Assembly: GCF_004379255.2 (NCBI RefSeq)
Contig: NC_056035.1
Span: 28,024,502 to 28,088,501, forward strand
Source: Salvia splendens
Lineage: Eukaryota > Streptophyta > Magnoliopsida > Lamiales > Lamiaceae
Direction of reading: 5' to 3'
Length of the DNA stretch: 64,000 nt
Below the pieces are notes generated by a model. The model was not told the DNA's origin and searched no databases. It worked only from the letters and a program-made list of their open reading frames with translations. The translations under genes and the position numbers were made by a program. This document shows, in pieces, positions 33,776 through 43,946 of this stretch; positions within the stretch are counted from its first letter, which is position 1; each line of letters begins with the position of its first letter.

Positions 33776-34547
33776 TGTTCTTGTGAAAACAGGAACGTTA
33801 AAAAAATACCAAAGCAAGCAGCCGAAAAAGAACAAAAGGCAGAGAGGTGCGAACTGCAATCCTCAGGATCCGAAAAGGCATGAGGATCCTGAAGACGACG
33901 ACGAGCCGCAATATGATGGAGTAATCCTGACTATTGATGCTCTCCCTGCCGGGAAGACTAAGTCGTCCCTAAAAGCAGAACGCAGAGGTTCCAATCAAGA
34001 GGAGCCAACACATAAAAGGCTGAAGAAAGACGAAGTGATTACATTTTCAGATGCCGATCCCGTCCCAGCCATCTCTCCTCACCAAGACGCTATTGTCATT
34101 CAAGCCGGAGTGGCAAACAAACTGATCCACAGAGTATTTGTGGATACAGGAGCATCAGTCAGCATTCTTTTTAAAGAATGTTTCGATAAAATGGAAGTGG
34201 ATCCAGCTCGGCTTAGTCCGGCTCCACTTCCTCTGAAAAGTTTCGCCCAGGAGGACACCCGCCCTGAAGGCATTATCAGCCTTCCGATCACGGTGGGAAA
34301 AGCGCCTACAAGCTCCAATACGATGATCGAGTTCTTTGTGGTGAAAGCTCGGTCCCCGTACAACATCATCCTGGGGAGAGACTGGCTCAACACAGTTCGG
34401 GCCGTTTGCTCTACTTATCACCTCACCATCAAGATCCCTACTAAAGGAGGGATAGCGGTCATCCGAGGTGATCAAAAGAGGGCAAAAGAATGTCTGCAGA
34501 TTGCGCTTAAAAATGCCGAGCAATCAGTTCGGCACCATCAAGCATAG
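33525..34547 (+). CDS. Gag C-terminal part and aspartic protease (Tat element)
   Basis: The frame opens inside gag but real coding starts after about 33566. It includes the Cys/His motif CSFHQTHGHDTEEC (about 33715-33760), a basic Lys-rich linker, and a retropepsin domain with the catalytic FVDTGASVSILF at about 34135-34170 and ILGRDWL near 34370. It ends at a TAG (34545-34547) that is in frame with pol. The context after that stop is of readthrough type (see the separate entry). Confidence 0.88.
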   Translation: MKEFKGLRCKTDWDPRLNPEKPPAQFVPLNKSRAEIFELHSDMFERPKRMTKSAARRPQDQYCSFHQTHGHDTEECRDLAAGIDVLVKTGTLKKYQSKQPKKNKRQRGANCNPQDPKRHEDPEDDDEPQYDGVILTIDALPAGKTKSSLKAERRGSNQEEPTHKRLKKDEVITFSDADPVPAISPHQDAIVIQAGVANKLIHRVFVDTGASVSILFKECFDKMEVDPARLSPAPLPLKSFAQEDTRPEGIISLPITVGKAPTSSNTMIEFFVVKARSPYNIILGRDWLNTVRAVCSTYHLTIKIPTKGGIAVIRGDQKRAKECLQIALKNAEQSVRHHQA

Positions 34548-34553
34548 CAATCA
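34545..34553 (+). promoter_or_regulatory. Candidate stop-codon readthrough site between gag-PR and pol
   Basis: TAG is followed by CAATCA, which fits the CARYYA hexamer known from tobamovirus-type readthrough sites. The pol frame continues unbroken in the same phase across the TAG, and the first pol ATG is 34581, only 33 bases on. No splice acceptor or frameshift is needed to make a Gag-Pol fusion. The match is seen in the sequence; function is inferred. Confidence 0.55.
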
Positions 34554-34580
34554 CAGCAACCGGAGTCAAAGGCAAGCGAG

Positions 34581-37500
34581 ATGACCGAAGTCACTTCAGA
34601 GCCGAACTCAATGACCGTTCAGTTATACGAAGATGATCCATCCAGAACGGTCAAGATCGGCTTCGCAGGAACGCCTCTACTCCGGGAAAAGACCATTCAG
34701 CTCCTCAAGGAGTACAAAGATGTCTTTGCATGGTCTCCGTTGGACATGACCGGAGTGCCCCCCGAGGTAATCACTCATCGGTTAAATATTGATCCTTCAA
34801 TCCGGCCAGTAAAACAGAAGCAAAGACTCTTTGCGGCAGAAAGAAGCCAAGTCATCCATGACGAAGTCCGCCAATTACTAAAAGCGGATGTACTATTCGA
34901 GGTGAAATATCCTTCCTGGGTGGCCAATCCTGTGATGATCAAGAAAAAAGAAGGAGGATGGCGGATGTGCATAGATTTTACCGATCTAAACAAGCACTGT
35001 CCTAAAGATTGCTATCCCCTTCCGAATATAGATAAAAAAGTAGAAGCTTTGATCGGCTTCGAAATTTTCTGTTTTCTTGATTTATACAAAGGATATCACC
35101 AAGTATTGATGGATGAGAGTGACGCTCCGAAAACAGCTTTCATTACCGATTTCGGCATTTTCGCTTATAAAAAGATGCCATTCGGTTTAAAGAATGCCGG
35201 AGCCACTTATCAAAGGATGGTAGACAAGCTTTTTCGGCACCTGATCGGAAAGGAGGTCGAAGTGTATGTTGACGATATCGTCGTCAAAAGCAAAAGCACT
35301 TCGGAGTACGAGCACAACCTCAAGTCCACTCTCAACGTGCTCAAGAAAGCCAACCTCAAACTTAATCCCCAAAAGTGTACCTTTTTGGTAGATTCGGGAA
35401 AGTTTCTGGGTTGTTGGGTTTCAAAGGACGGACTCAAGGCAAACCCCTCAAAAGTTCAAGTCGTTCAGAACATGGCAATGCCGAAGTCCATACATAACGT
35501 GCAAAGGCTAACCGGATGTCTAGCCGCACTGAATCGATTCCTTTCCCAAGCAGCCGAAAAGCAACTGCCGTTCTTCAAGGTGTTGAAAAAGGCACCAAAG
35601 TTCGAGTGGGGAGCCGAGCAGAAAAAGGCCTTTGACGAGTTCAAAAGTTATCTAGCCGAGCTTCCTATTCTCTCTGCTCCAACCGAAGCCGAAGTAATAT
35701 TCTTATACTTAGCGGCTTCAGATCAAACCATCAGCGCGGTGCTTGTACGAGAAGAAGGCCTAAAGCAGTTTCCCATCTACTTTACAAGCCGAGCATTAAG
35801 AGGTCCAGAAACAAGGTATCAACCTCTGGAAAAAATTGCTCTGGCGCTAGTAAATGCAGCAAGGAGACTGCGGCCGTACTTCTATGCTCACAAGATATGC
35901 GTCTTAACCGATCTGCCTCTTCGGCAAGTTTTGACCAAGCCAGAAGCATCAGGCAGAATCGCCAAATGGGCCATAGAGCTGGGAGAACACTCAATCGAGT
36001 ACCTACCTCGAAAAGCCATCAAGGGACAAGCCTTGGCAGATTTTCTTGCAGAGGCCAAGTTCGATCAAGCAATCCCTGTCATTGCCGAACAGAAAAATTC
36101 TGCCAATGCCGAACTAGCACAGCCCTTGGAATCCGAAGAAGAGCCGCCAGACTGCTGGAGCGGATTCGTAGATGGAGCTTCAAACAAGATGGGAAGTGGA
36201 GCTGGTATTTTACTCGTCGCTCCCGACGGACACGAGGTAACCTACTCACTTCGGTTCCTATTCCCCACTACTAATAATGAGGCCGAGTACGAAGCCCTCC
36301 TGGCCGGACTCCAGTTAGCGCAAAGTCTGCTCGTCAAATCTCTCAAAGTCCATTGTGATTCACAAGTCATAGTAAATCACATGTTGGGTACAAGTGAAGC
36401 CCGTGACGAGAGAATGAAGAAGTATTTGGACAAAGCGCAAAACCTCAGCCGAAGTTTCTCCTATTTTCGGATAATCCGCGTTCCCAGAGCGGAAAATAGC
36501 CGAGCAGATACCTTAAGTAAGTTGGCCTCAGATCCGAGCTCAAAGGCGGAAGAATTAATGCATCGAAGCATTGATGAAGCCGAGGTACATTCAGTATCCA
36601 GCTCGTCGAACTGGATGACGCCGATCTTGCAGTATCTGGATCAAGGACAATTGCCCGAGGATAAGAGAGAAGCTCGGAAGATCACATGCCGAGCACTTCG
36701 GTACGAACTTCATGAAGGAGTCCTCTTTAGAAAGTCTTACCTCCAGCCGTTATTGCGGTGCGTAGGACCAGAAGAGACGGACTACATCCTCAGAGAAGTT
36801 CATGAAGGATCGTGCGGCAGCCACATCGGAGCTAGAGCTTTAGCTAAAAAAGTTCTAAGATGGGGATATTATTGGCCAACCTTGATACAAGAAGCAGTGC
36901 AGCTCGTCAAGACATGCCCGAAGTGCCAAATCCATGCAAATATCCCAAGGATGCCGCAGACCGATCTATTCACTATGCAAAGCCCTTGGCCTTTCATGCA
37001 ATGGGGCATAGACATAGTGGGACCACTTCCTCAAGCTCCTCGGCAAATGAAATTTCTAATCGTTGCCGTGGACTACTTTACGAAGTGGGTGGAAGCTGAA
37101 CCATTAGCTACGATAACGAGCTCGAAGGCATTGGATTTCGTCTGGAAGAACATAGTGTGCCGATTTGGCATACCCCACATCCTCATCTCGGATAACGGGA
37201 CTCAGTTCACCGACAAGACGTTCAAGAATTGGTGCCAAGAGCTGAATATTCAACAGCGGTTCACTTCGGTCTCTCATCCACAAGCAAACGGACGAACGGA
37301 GGTAACAAATCGTATCCTGGTGAAAGGGTTAAAAGCTCGGTTAGAACAAGCCAAAGGACAATGGGTAGAAAATCTCCCTCAAGTCCTATGGTCCTACCGA
37401 ACTACACCCACAACCTCCAACGGTGAAACTCCGTACAGTCTTGTGTACGGCACTGAAGCCGTGATTCCGGTGGAGATCGGCGTACCCAGTCCCCGAACTC

Positions 37501-37844
37501 TAAATTTCTCCTCAGAAATGAATGACGACGGACTGAGAGCCGAGCTAGATCTTGCCGAAGAAAGAAGAGAATTGGCATGCATAAAAGCAGCCAAGTACAA
37601 GGAGCAAGTAGCCCGGTATTACAACCAAAGGGTGAAGAAGCTACAATTTCAAGTGGGAGATCTCGTCTTGAGAAACAACGAAGTAAGCCGAGCAGAAAAG
37701 CTGGGCAAGCTCGAACCCACATGGGAAGGTCCGTATCGGGTGTCAGAAGTCCTCGGCAAAGGGTCTTACAAATTGGCTCACATGTCAGGAGAACAGGTAC
37801 CCCGAGCATGGCACATTTCCAACCTCAAAAAGTTCCATTTGTAA
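34581..37844 (+). CDS. Pol polyprotein: RT, RNase H, archaeal-type RNase H, integrase (Tat element)
   Basis: An intact frame of 1087 residues. RT at about residues 60-300 has MCIDFTDLNKHCPKD, FLDLYKGYHQV and the catalytic YVDDIVVKSK near residue 229. The first RNase H, at about 370-480, is degenerate at catalytic positions as in other Tat elements. A second, archaeal-type RNase H at about 525-655 starts with GFVDGASNKMGSGAGI and ends at RADTLSKLASD. Integrase has an HHCC zinc finger (HEGSCGSHIGA to CPKCQIHA, about 740-785) and a D-D-E core: GIDIVGPLP about 808, SDNGTQF about 870, NGRTEV about 906. There is no chromodomain at the C-terminus (ends WHISNLKKFHL). Translation probably needs readthrough of the TAG just upstream. 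Confidence 0.93.
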   Translation: MTEVTSEPNSMTVQLYEDDPSRTVKIGFAGTPLLREKTIQLLKEYKDVFAWSPLDMTGVPPEVITHRLNIDPSIRPVKQKQRLFAAERSQVIHDEVRQLLKADVLFEVKYPSWVANPVMIKKKEGGWRMCIDFTDLNKHCPKDCYPLPNIDKKVEALIGFEIFCFLDLYKGYHQVLMDESDAPKTAFITDFGIFAYKKMPFGLKNAGATYQRMVDKLFRHLIGKEVEVYVDDIVVKSKSTSEYEHNLKSTLNVLKKANLKLNPQKCTFLVDSGKFLGCWVSKDGLKANPSKVQVVQNMAMPKSIHNVQRLTGCLAALNRFLSQAAEKQLPFFKVLKKAPKFEWGAEQKKAFDEFKSYLAELPILSAPTEAEVIFLYLAASDQTISAVLVREEGLKQFPIYFTSRALRGPETRYQPLEKIALALVNAARRLRPYFYAHKICVLTDLPLRQVLTKPEASGRIAKWAIELGEHSIEYLPRKAIKGQALADFLAEAKFDQAIPVIAEQKNSANAELAQPLESEEEPPDCWSGFVDGASNKMGSGAGILLVAPDGHEVTYSLRFLFPTTNNEAEYEALLAGLQLAQSLLVKSLKVHCDSQVIVNHMLGTSEARDERMKKYLDKAQNLSRSFSYFRIIRVPRAENSRADTLSKLASDPSSKAEELMHRSIDEAEVHSVSSSSNWMTPILQYLDQGQLPEDKREARKITCRALRYELHEGVLFRKSYLQPLLRCVGPEETDYILREVHEGSCGSHIGARALAKKVLRWGYYWPTLIQEAVQLVKTCPKCQIHANIPRMPQTDLFTMQSPWPFMQWGIDIVGPLPQAPRQMKFLIVAVDYFTKWVEAEPLATITSSKALDFVWKNIVCRFGIPHILISDNGTQFTDKTFKNWCQELNIQQRFTSVSHPQANGRTEVTNRILVKGLKARLEQAKGQWVENLPQVLWSYRTTPTTSNGETPYSLVYGTEAVIPVEIGVPSPRTLNFSSEMNDDGLRAELDLAEERRELACIKAAKYKEQVARYYNQRVKKLQFQVGDLVLRNNEVSRAEKLGKLEPTWEGPYRVSEVLGKGSYKLAHMSGEQVPRAWHISNLKKFHL

Positions 37845-38038
37845 GAGACAGTCCGGTCAGTCAGTCTTGAGTCTTGTTCAGTCAATGTGCTTTATTTGGT
37901 TTACTTGGTCTTTCTTTGTCTCTGTGCGTTTTGTCTATATGCGTTTTGTCTGTCTCTGTGAGTGTCGTCTCTTACAAATGTTACTGAGGTATCTTGTTCT
38001 TCGAAGGCTGATCCCCTTCTTAGAACATATACAAGCTA

Positions 38039-38485
38039 AACGATTGTGAGTCAAAGCTTCTACAGAAGATACAAGACCACAATTCAGCTTAAACAAGCAG
38101 TTCGTCTGAAACGAGCTGCAACAAGCCAACGATTGTGAGTCAAAGCTTCTACAGAAGATACAAGACCACAATTCAGCTTAAACAAGCAGTTCGTCTGAAA
38201 CGAGCTGCAACAAGCCAACGATTGTGAGTCAAAGCTTCTACAGAAGATACAAGACCACAATTCAGCTTAAACAAGCAGTTCGTCTGAAACGAGCTGCAAC
38301 AAGCCAACGATTGTGAGTCAAAGCTTCTACAGAAGATACAAGACCACAATTCAGCTTAAACAAGCACTTCGTCTGAAACGAACTGCAATAAGCCAACGAT
38401 TGTGAAGTCAAAGCTTCTAAAGAGGATACAAGACCACAATTCGGCTTAAAAATCAAGCACTTCGTCTGAAACGAACTGCAACGAA
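38039..38485 (+). repeat. Tandem array, 89-bp period, five copies
   Basis: ACGATTGTGAGTCAAAGC recurs at exact 89-bp steps (38039, 38128, 38217, 38306, 38395). The first three copies are almost identical and the last is more divergent (AAAGAGG, extra bases). It lies in the 3' non-coding part of the Tat element. Confidence 0.95.
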
Positions 38486-38641
38486 AGTCCGATTCTCGCG
38501 ATAAAACTTGCCTGAATTAGGACAAGGGAAAGTCCGATCCACGCGATAAAACTCGCCGAATTAGGACAGGGGAAAGTCCGATCCCCAAATTAGGACAACG
38601 GAAAGTCCGATCCGAGCGATAAAACTCGCCAAATTAGGACA
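38486..38641 (+). repeat. Tandem array, about 44-bp period, four imperfect copies
   Basis: The unit core GAAAGTCCGAT then CGCGATAAAACTCGCC and ATTAGGACA repeats. The third copy is shortened to about 29 bp. It is contiguous with the 89-bp array. Confidence 0.85.
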
Positions 38642-38649
38642 CAAGCTTA

Positions 38650-38862
38650 GTCCGGTCAAAGATGTTTATTTCATCAGACCAAAGACGAGTCCGGTCAAAG
38701 ATGTTTATTTCATCAGACCAAAGACGAGTCCAGTCAAAGATGTTTATTTCATCAGACCAAAGACGAGTCCGGTCAAAGATGTTTATTTCATCAGACCAAA
38801 GACGAGTCCAGTCAAAGATGTTTATTTCACCAGACCAAAGACGAGTCCGGTCAAAGAAGAGT
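38650..38862 (+). repeat. Tandem array, 39-bp period, five and a half copies
   Basis: Units start GTCCGGTCAAAGATG and continue TTTATTTCATCAGACC and AAAGACGA. Copies alternate GTCCGG and GTCCAG, suggesting expansion by dimers (78 bp). The array is in phase with a spurious 120-codon frame because 39 is a multiple of 3. Confidence 0.95.
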
Positions 38863-38942
38863 TCACTTCATAAGACCGAGGACAAACATCAACTTACCCC
38901 GTACCTTTATTCAGAATGCCGAACTAATTCACTTCGCTTTCC

Positions 38943-38953
38943 GGGGGGGGTAG
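38943..38953 (+). other. Polypurine tract of the Tat element
   Basis: GGGGGGGGTAG lies immediately before the 3' LTR start at 38954. Confidence 0.75.
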
Positions 38954-39600
38954 TGATGGAGTACGTACTAAACAAGCCCAACAGCAGTAAAGCCCAAGAA
39001 AGAGTATCAGTTCGGCATGACTAAAGAGTTCAGTTCGGCACAACCAAAGAGTTCGGCCCCAGCCTACAGCTCGGTAAAAGCCAACCAATCAAACTCTGCT
39101 CTCAGGTCGGCATCAAGCTCTACTCTCAGATCGGCAAAAGCTGCTCGGCAATAATTCAGCAGTTCGGTCTCAGTATTCGACCGAACTGGGAGATAGTGGA
39201 CTCATGCAGAACCTCCACGACCTCCACTACACCCACGATCTATTTAGTGGTGTCAAGCAGTCATTAACTCATGCAGGATAGTGGACCCATGCAAGATCGC
39301 CACGATCTCCACGACATCCACTACCTAGTAAATAGCTGCATGCCACGATCTTGGTCCTTTGTATAAATAGAACCTAGATCAGATAGATAGGGTCACATTC
39401 TCTCGATCTCTAGAGATAAAATACAAAATAGCAAGTTTGTATTTGTAAGCTGTAGAAAACAGATCAAGCAATACAACTCTGCCCTCTTTTCTTCCCGTGG
39501 ACGTAGATTTACCTCAGTAAATCGAACCACGTAAATCTCTGTGTCGTGATCTTTATTCTCTACCAGCATTTACTAACATCAGAAATTCGCCGCTTCATCA
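38954..39600 (+). repeat. 3' LTR of the Tat element
   Basis: 647 bp, same length as the 5' LTR, with one substitution found by eye (39593). Followed by the target duplication ATATT. Confidence 0.93.
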
Positions 39601-39942
39601 ATATTGATTAAGAAAATCTTGCTTGCATTCAGCCTATGTTTTCATTTCATATTTAATAATGTGAAATTCATTTGTTGTTTCTTTTTCACAAATGTAAACA
39701 CGCAAATAGGAGTCTTCTTGTCTTATATTGATAGACGCATTAAAGCCCAAAACTCAAATAATGAATGACATATGTGTAAGGTATTGGAATGGGATCGTTT
39801 GGAAATTATGGATCGAAATGGGCTTATTTCTTTTTCCTTTAGGAAGTAATACAAAATTGTGTAGTACTTGAGTGAACTACACAAATCACAAAAAGTCTCT
39901 AGCTCTTGAGAAAGTAACACCATAGACCCCTCTTAATAAATA

Positions 39943-40146
39943 CTTACTTTGTTCTACGTTAATAAAGTTTTTATTTTATTTTAAATAATTTCAACATAAT
40001 TGAGTTATTTTTATTTTTAGCAAAAAGTAATCTTTCCTCTTACTTTATTTTTTGTTCATCTATCTTACTTTATTTATCATCCACTTGTAACAATATCCTT
40101 AAACTTCCTATCTAAAAATGGCTCTATTAACATGAAACGGAGGGAG
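39943..40146. mobile_element. Stowaway MITE
   Basis: TA then CTTACTTTGTTCTACGTTAA, right end ACATGAAACGGAGGGAG then TA (40147-40148). The left terminus is drifted. 204 bp. Confidence 0.8.
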
Positions 40147-40148
40147 TA

Positions 40149-40628
40149 TATCACCATACATCCCTAGTATTCAACATAATCATAAATGAGGTTATTTTCA
40201 CCTTTTTAGACATTTTTAGGACCAAAATGCCACCAAAGTACATTTGATGTCTGCTGCCATCTGACAGTAGTGTCAAATTTCTAATTTTTCTCACCTATTC
40301 CCAATGTTCTAAAATTGGCTAGGTTCAGTTTAAAAGTTTTTTTTTAACTAATTAGAAGTATTTTAAACAGAAATCATATGTAACCAGAGGAGGTTTCACG
40401 TTAGTCACCGAATTTTTTTATTTCTTATTTCAAAAATATGGAGTAATAACCACCAACCGCTACAACTAAAATATATTGAATGAATTTACATTTCTACGTC
40501 GCGTGAACCCACGCGCCGCCGTGTGACGTGACGGCGGAACTACTCCTCGACACAGTATGTTTTATTCTCACACAAATTTGTCTCTATTCCTCTTTTTCAT
40601 TATTTATATTTTGCCTCAATGTATTATA
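40149..40628. other. No gene recognised
   Basis: Ordinary AT-rich sequence with a short GC-rich patch near 40500-40550 (GTGACGTGACGGCGG). No frame or repeat end. Confidence 0.45.
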
Positions 40629-41340
40629 TCACATGACAACCGGGTAAAAATAAAATTTTGTTGTAGGGTACTTGCTTCCAGAAAACAAGTTAGAGACATT
40701 ATAAAACATGCTCAAGAAATCATGAATCTCCTCAATTTGATTCCTTTCTGTTGAAGTAGGACAAAACTTGTAGTTGGGATCACAAAGTTCCAAATTCATG
40801 AAAGCTTTCCTATAATATAATGCATTATCAAGCATAAAAAATGTTGAATTCCACCTAGTAATCATGTCTTGCCTCAAACCTCTGTTTATTCTCCAAACCT
40901 ACTTTGCTCACCTATTTCAAAAACTTTTGTTTCTCATTTGTGAACATCACACATACTTTTGACACTATCATGAGTCTTAACGACGGATTGCTCAATGTCA
41001 TCCAACCCAACTTGGATAACCAAATTGATTATATGTACACAACAACGAATAAGAAAGAATTCACATTTACTAAGAAGTGAATTATTCAAATTCATTTGCA
41101 TGAGCAAGTAATCAGTTGAAGAGTCATTCGCCAGAAAATACTTTGTTCTTAATCCCCTCCCTAATCACATAGCATAGAAAATAACTTGTTACATAGTGCT
41201 ACTATGCCAATATGTGGTGATGACATGAAAAAGAAGTTCAACAACAACTTCTGTAAGACCCAATCTACATCAATGAAATGACATGTTAGCGAAATATAGC
41301 CATCACTAGTAATGAAACTCCAATAATCAGAGCTCAACAT
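40629..41340 (-). pseudogene. hAT-superfamily transposase remnant (RICESLEEPER-like)
   Basis: Minus-strand pieces in order are SLTCHFIDVDWVLQKLLLNF (about 41310-41250), a SSTDYLLMQMN stretch (about 41130-41095), FLIRCCVHIINLVIQVGLDD (about 41065-41005) and TRWNSTFFMLDNALYYRKAF...FSGSKYPTTKFYF (about 40860-40640). These match the order of the catalytic and central region of plant hAT transposases. Frames are shifted and stopped several times, and the N-terminal zinc finger and C-terminal dimerisation domain are gone. Confidence 0.85.
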
Positions 41341-41347
41341 TTGTGAC

Positions 41348-41638
41348 ATGTTAGCGAACTATAGCCATAATGTTTCAGATTTGAGCTCGTATGGTGCTGA
41401 TGATACTACGGATTTGAGGGCAAATCCTTTTGAAGAGAAGGGGAATGATGCAATCGAGGAGTCAATCGAAACATCAGAGGAAATAGAAGCTCCGGCAGGG
41501 CCCGTAACGCGTCAACAAGCCCAAAGATTTAAGGAAGCTATTAATGGGCTGGTACGCAAGATTTGTAGTCGCATGCATATTGAAGAAGCAAGTTGCCATC
41601 CAGTAACGTTGCTCGAGGGATTTTTCAGTGAAGTTTAA
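41348..41638 (+). pseudogene. Ty3/gypsy polyprotein C-terminal remnant
   Basis: A short frame with DLRANPFEEKGND and APAGPVTRQQAQRFKEAING followed by a stop is typical of the last 60-80 residues of some gypsy polyproteins (the P-GP-TR--A--LKE--N motif). No integrase remains upstream. The sequence begins abruptly at the hAT remnant, with a short direct repeat at the junction. Confidence 0.65.
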
Positions 41639-42445
41639 GAGATAATGATGCTTGGTGAAGAGATAAATTTGGAGAGCAATATGTTGTTGATTTGTAGATA
41701 AGGATGCATTGCATTAGATAACCTTAGGGAATAGTTTATTATTATTTAAATTATAGATAGATATAGGTGTAAGGATTAGTTTGATTTTATTTTGCCACAA
41801 CTACCGTACCAATGTTAGTAGTTTTGAAGTTTCTGAGTTTATTAATTAAAGTTTCTGAGAGTTCCTCTTGAATCTTTTCTCTATTTCGATTTCTCATACC
41901 AAAGTGTTCGAATTCAAAATAGCTTATCGACTTATCGTTCAAACTATAGCATTTGAACCTCACTCCCCTCGCCCATTCCATAAACATTGTCCCAATTCCA
42001 TATCCGTTCCATTTATGGTTCTAAACATGTTGAAATAAGCTCAATGACACAACACATACCAACTGTTTGCCGAATTGCCAAAGTCAGTCTCCCCACTATC
42101 CTAAACTTATGCGATTCAGTCCACCCCAACCAAATGTTGGAATCGAGTTTCAAAACTCGTGATCCTGCCATGTTAGTGGCTTCTCGTTCATATGAGGTTC
42201 AAGGCCGAGAGGAAAGGTTGGAAGTTCAATGTGAAATGGGTCGATCGCTAGTTCGTAAACCTCGTTCCGTAATGAGGCTCACATCAAGAAAGATATAGTT
42301 GCACTATTAACACAATACAATTTCAAGGGCTTGGATATTGAGGAGACAATACCAAGGCCTCGAATAAAATTTTGCAACCATTAATGCTTTAAAGCAAGCT
42401 ATAAACTCAGTCTCCATGTTGGATGTTGAATTAAAACTTCACTTT
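41639..42445. other. No intact gene; retroelement-like debris
   Basis: Includes a 103-residue frame at 41987-42298 without a recognisable domain. The part after 41638 may be 3' untranslated or LTR sequence of the gypsy remnant (AGTTTTGAAGTTTCTGAG, TTCCTCTTGAATCTTTTCTC). Confidence 0.35.
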
Positions 42446-43030
42446 ACATTTTTTTTCGTGATATAGCTCCTCCAGCCACAAGAAAAATATAACCATTAGT
42501 TAATTTTCTAAAGTTAACAAATCCAATATAATCTGAATCGGAATATCCAATCAATTTTAATTGATCAGATTTCCTATATGTGAGTATAAAATCTTTTGTC
42601 CCCTTTAAGTATTTCATTATCATCTCTGCGGCTCTCCAGTATTCAATTTCAGGGTTAATTTGGTAACGATCTAGCATTACGAGTGCAAAGCTGATCTCTG
42701 GTCTACTACAAACGTGAGCATACATCAAACTTCCCATGATAGATGCATAAGAAATATTTTCCATTTCTTTACGTTCTAATTTAGTCTTTGGACATTAATT
42801 GAAACTGAATTTGTAACCTTTATGAATTGGAACAACACTTGGAGAACTTGGACCCATCCCTTATCTCTCTAAAAATTCAATATATGTTTCTTTTCCGAGA
42901 CAATCCAAAAGTCCATGTGATTGACCATGGGATATTTCTATCCCTATGACGTAGGATGTTTCATGCATATCTTTCATGTCGAAATTTTCAGAGAGATAAA
43001 TCTTAGTGCCATGCAGTAATCCAAGGTATC
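42446..43030 (-). pseudogene. Ty1/copia polyprotein remnant (end of RT and RNase H)
   Basis: On the minus strand, the end of RT (LGKETYIEFLER, stop, GMGPSSPSVVPIHKG) runs into YASIMGSLMYAHVCSRPEIS, MLDRYQINPE and a YLKGTKDFILTYRKSD block, then GYSDSDYIG and GAISRKK. These match the copia RT-to-RNase H order. At least two internal stops are seen; integrase, gag and most of RT are missing. Confidence 0.85.
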
Positions 43031-43946
43031 ATCACAAGTGTATAACACATCATTCGTCCATGTGGGGTCGATCATTTACTCCATTATATTAACCCGTAGA
43101 AGTGGTTGAGGTTTTTGATGAGCAGTTTAGGCACAAACCCAACGATACAACTAGACCTAGGTACCCTCCTGGCCAGTTGAAGCACACAGAGCTAAACATA
43201 AAGATTCATGCGACCATATCGTTCTCCGCATCTCTCTCTCATCCCGGCGCGTCCGTTTGCGGCCGCACGAGTCGGACTGCAGCTCCATATTAAAAAATGA
43301 ATATTTTGGGGTAATTTTTAATTTCTAGGGTTTATAATTTTTAATTTCCAAATGAACATTGAACTTTTTGAAATATAATTGTTCAACGTTTTCAAAAAAG
43401 TAAAATAGTTTGAAGTTATGAATAGTGCAATTTAATATGTGTGGGTTGAATAGGACCGCATAGTTATGGGAGTTGTGGTCTGGCATAGAAAATAAAAGGA
43501 GTGATGACAGTGAAGGGATTTAAGGCCTGGCCCCGGATCGGGGTTGTAAATACTATTATGGAAGCTAATCATTCTTCCTCTTCCCTCCCAACCCCTCTCT
43601 CCCCACGCCCCACCTCCTGCACCCTCATTTCCATCTGTCCAACAAACTCTTTTTCCCATAGCAAAACAAAATCAAAATGGGAAATCATAATCACAAAATC
43701 GAAATTGTAACCTAATAATAGAAATCGAACAGAGACCAAAAGCGGTTGTGGCCCTACGACGACCATGGCTATATCATGTAGCAAAAAATAAGTAATTGTT
43801 ACTAGGAGAAAGTCCTACTGCCGGAAAAAATCATTGGAGAATGGACCGTTGATAAGGATCTTTGTGATAAGATCCTTGTGATTTACCTAAGATTATGCCA
43901 GAAGTGTTGATCTACCAAATAAACACAAAATCAAGCAAAGATAATA
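43031..43946. other. No gene recognised
   Basis: A 63-residue plus-strand frame (43102-43293) and overlapping frames near 43430-43790 have no recognisable domains. The Pro/Ser-rich stretch near 43580-43620 is low complexity. Confidence 0.4.

Larger units (their letters stand above)
31742..39600 (+). mobile_element. Complete Tat-clade Ty3/gypsy LTR retrotransposon, very recent
   Basis: Two 647-bp LTRs (31742-32388 and 38954-39600) flank a PBS, gag, protease, pol and a repeat-filled 3' region. The target duplication ATATT is exact (31737-31741 and 39601-39605). The LTRs look identical by eye apart from one base (A at 32381, C at 39593). A second, archaeal-type RNase H domain in pol and a long 3' non-coding region with tandem repeats point to the Tat lineage (Retand/Ogre-like). 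Only one frame lesion was found, in gag. The element therefore is young, and most of its proteins could still be made if transcribed. Confidence 0.93.

Noticed and set aside
38039..38862. Regular repeats that might suggest a CRISPR array
   Set aside because: The repeats are directly tandem with no unique spacers and sit in a plant retrotransposon.
38662..39024. 120-codon frame with a 13-residue repeat (MFISSDQRRV...)
   Set aside because: The repeat is the 39-bp tandem array read in phase, and the frame runs into the 3' LTR. Not a protein gene.
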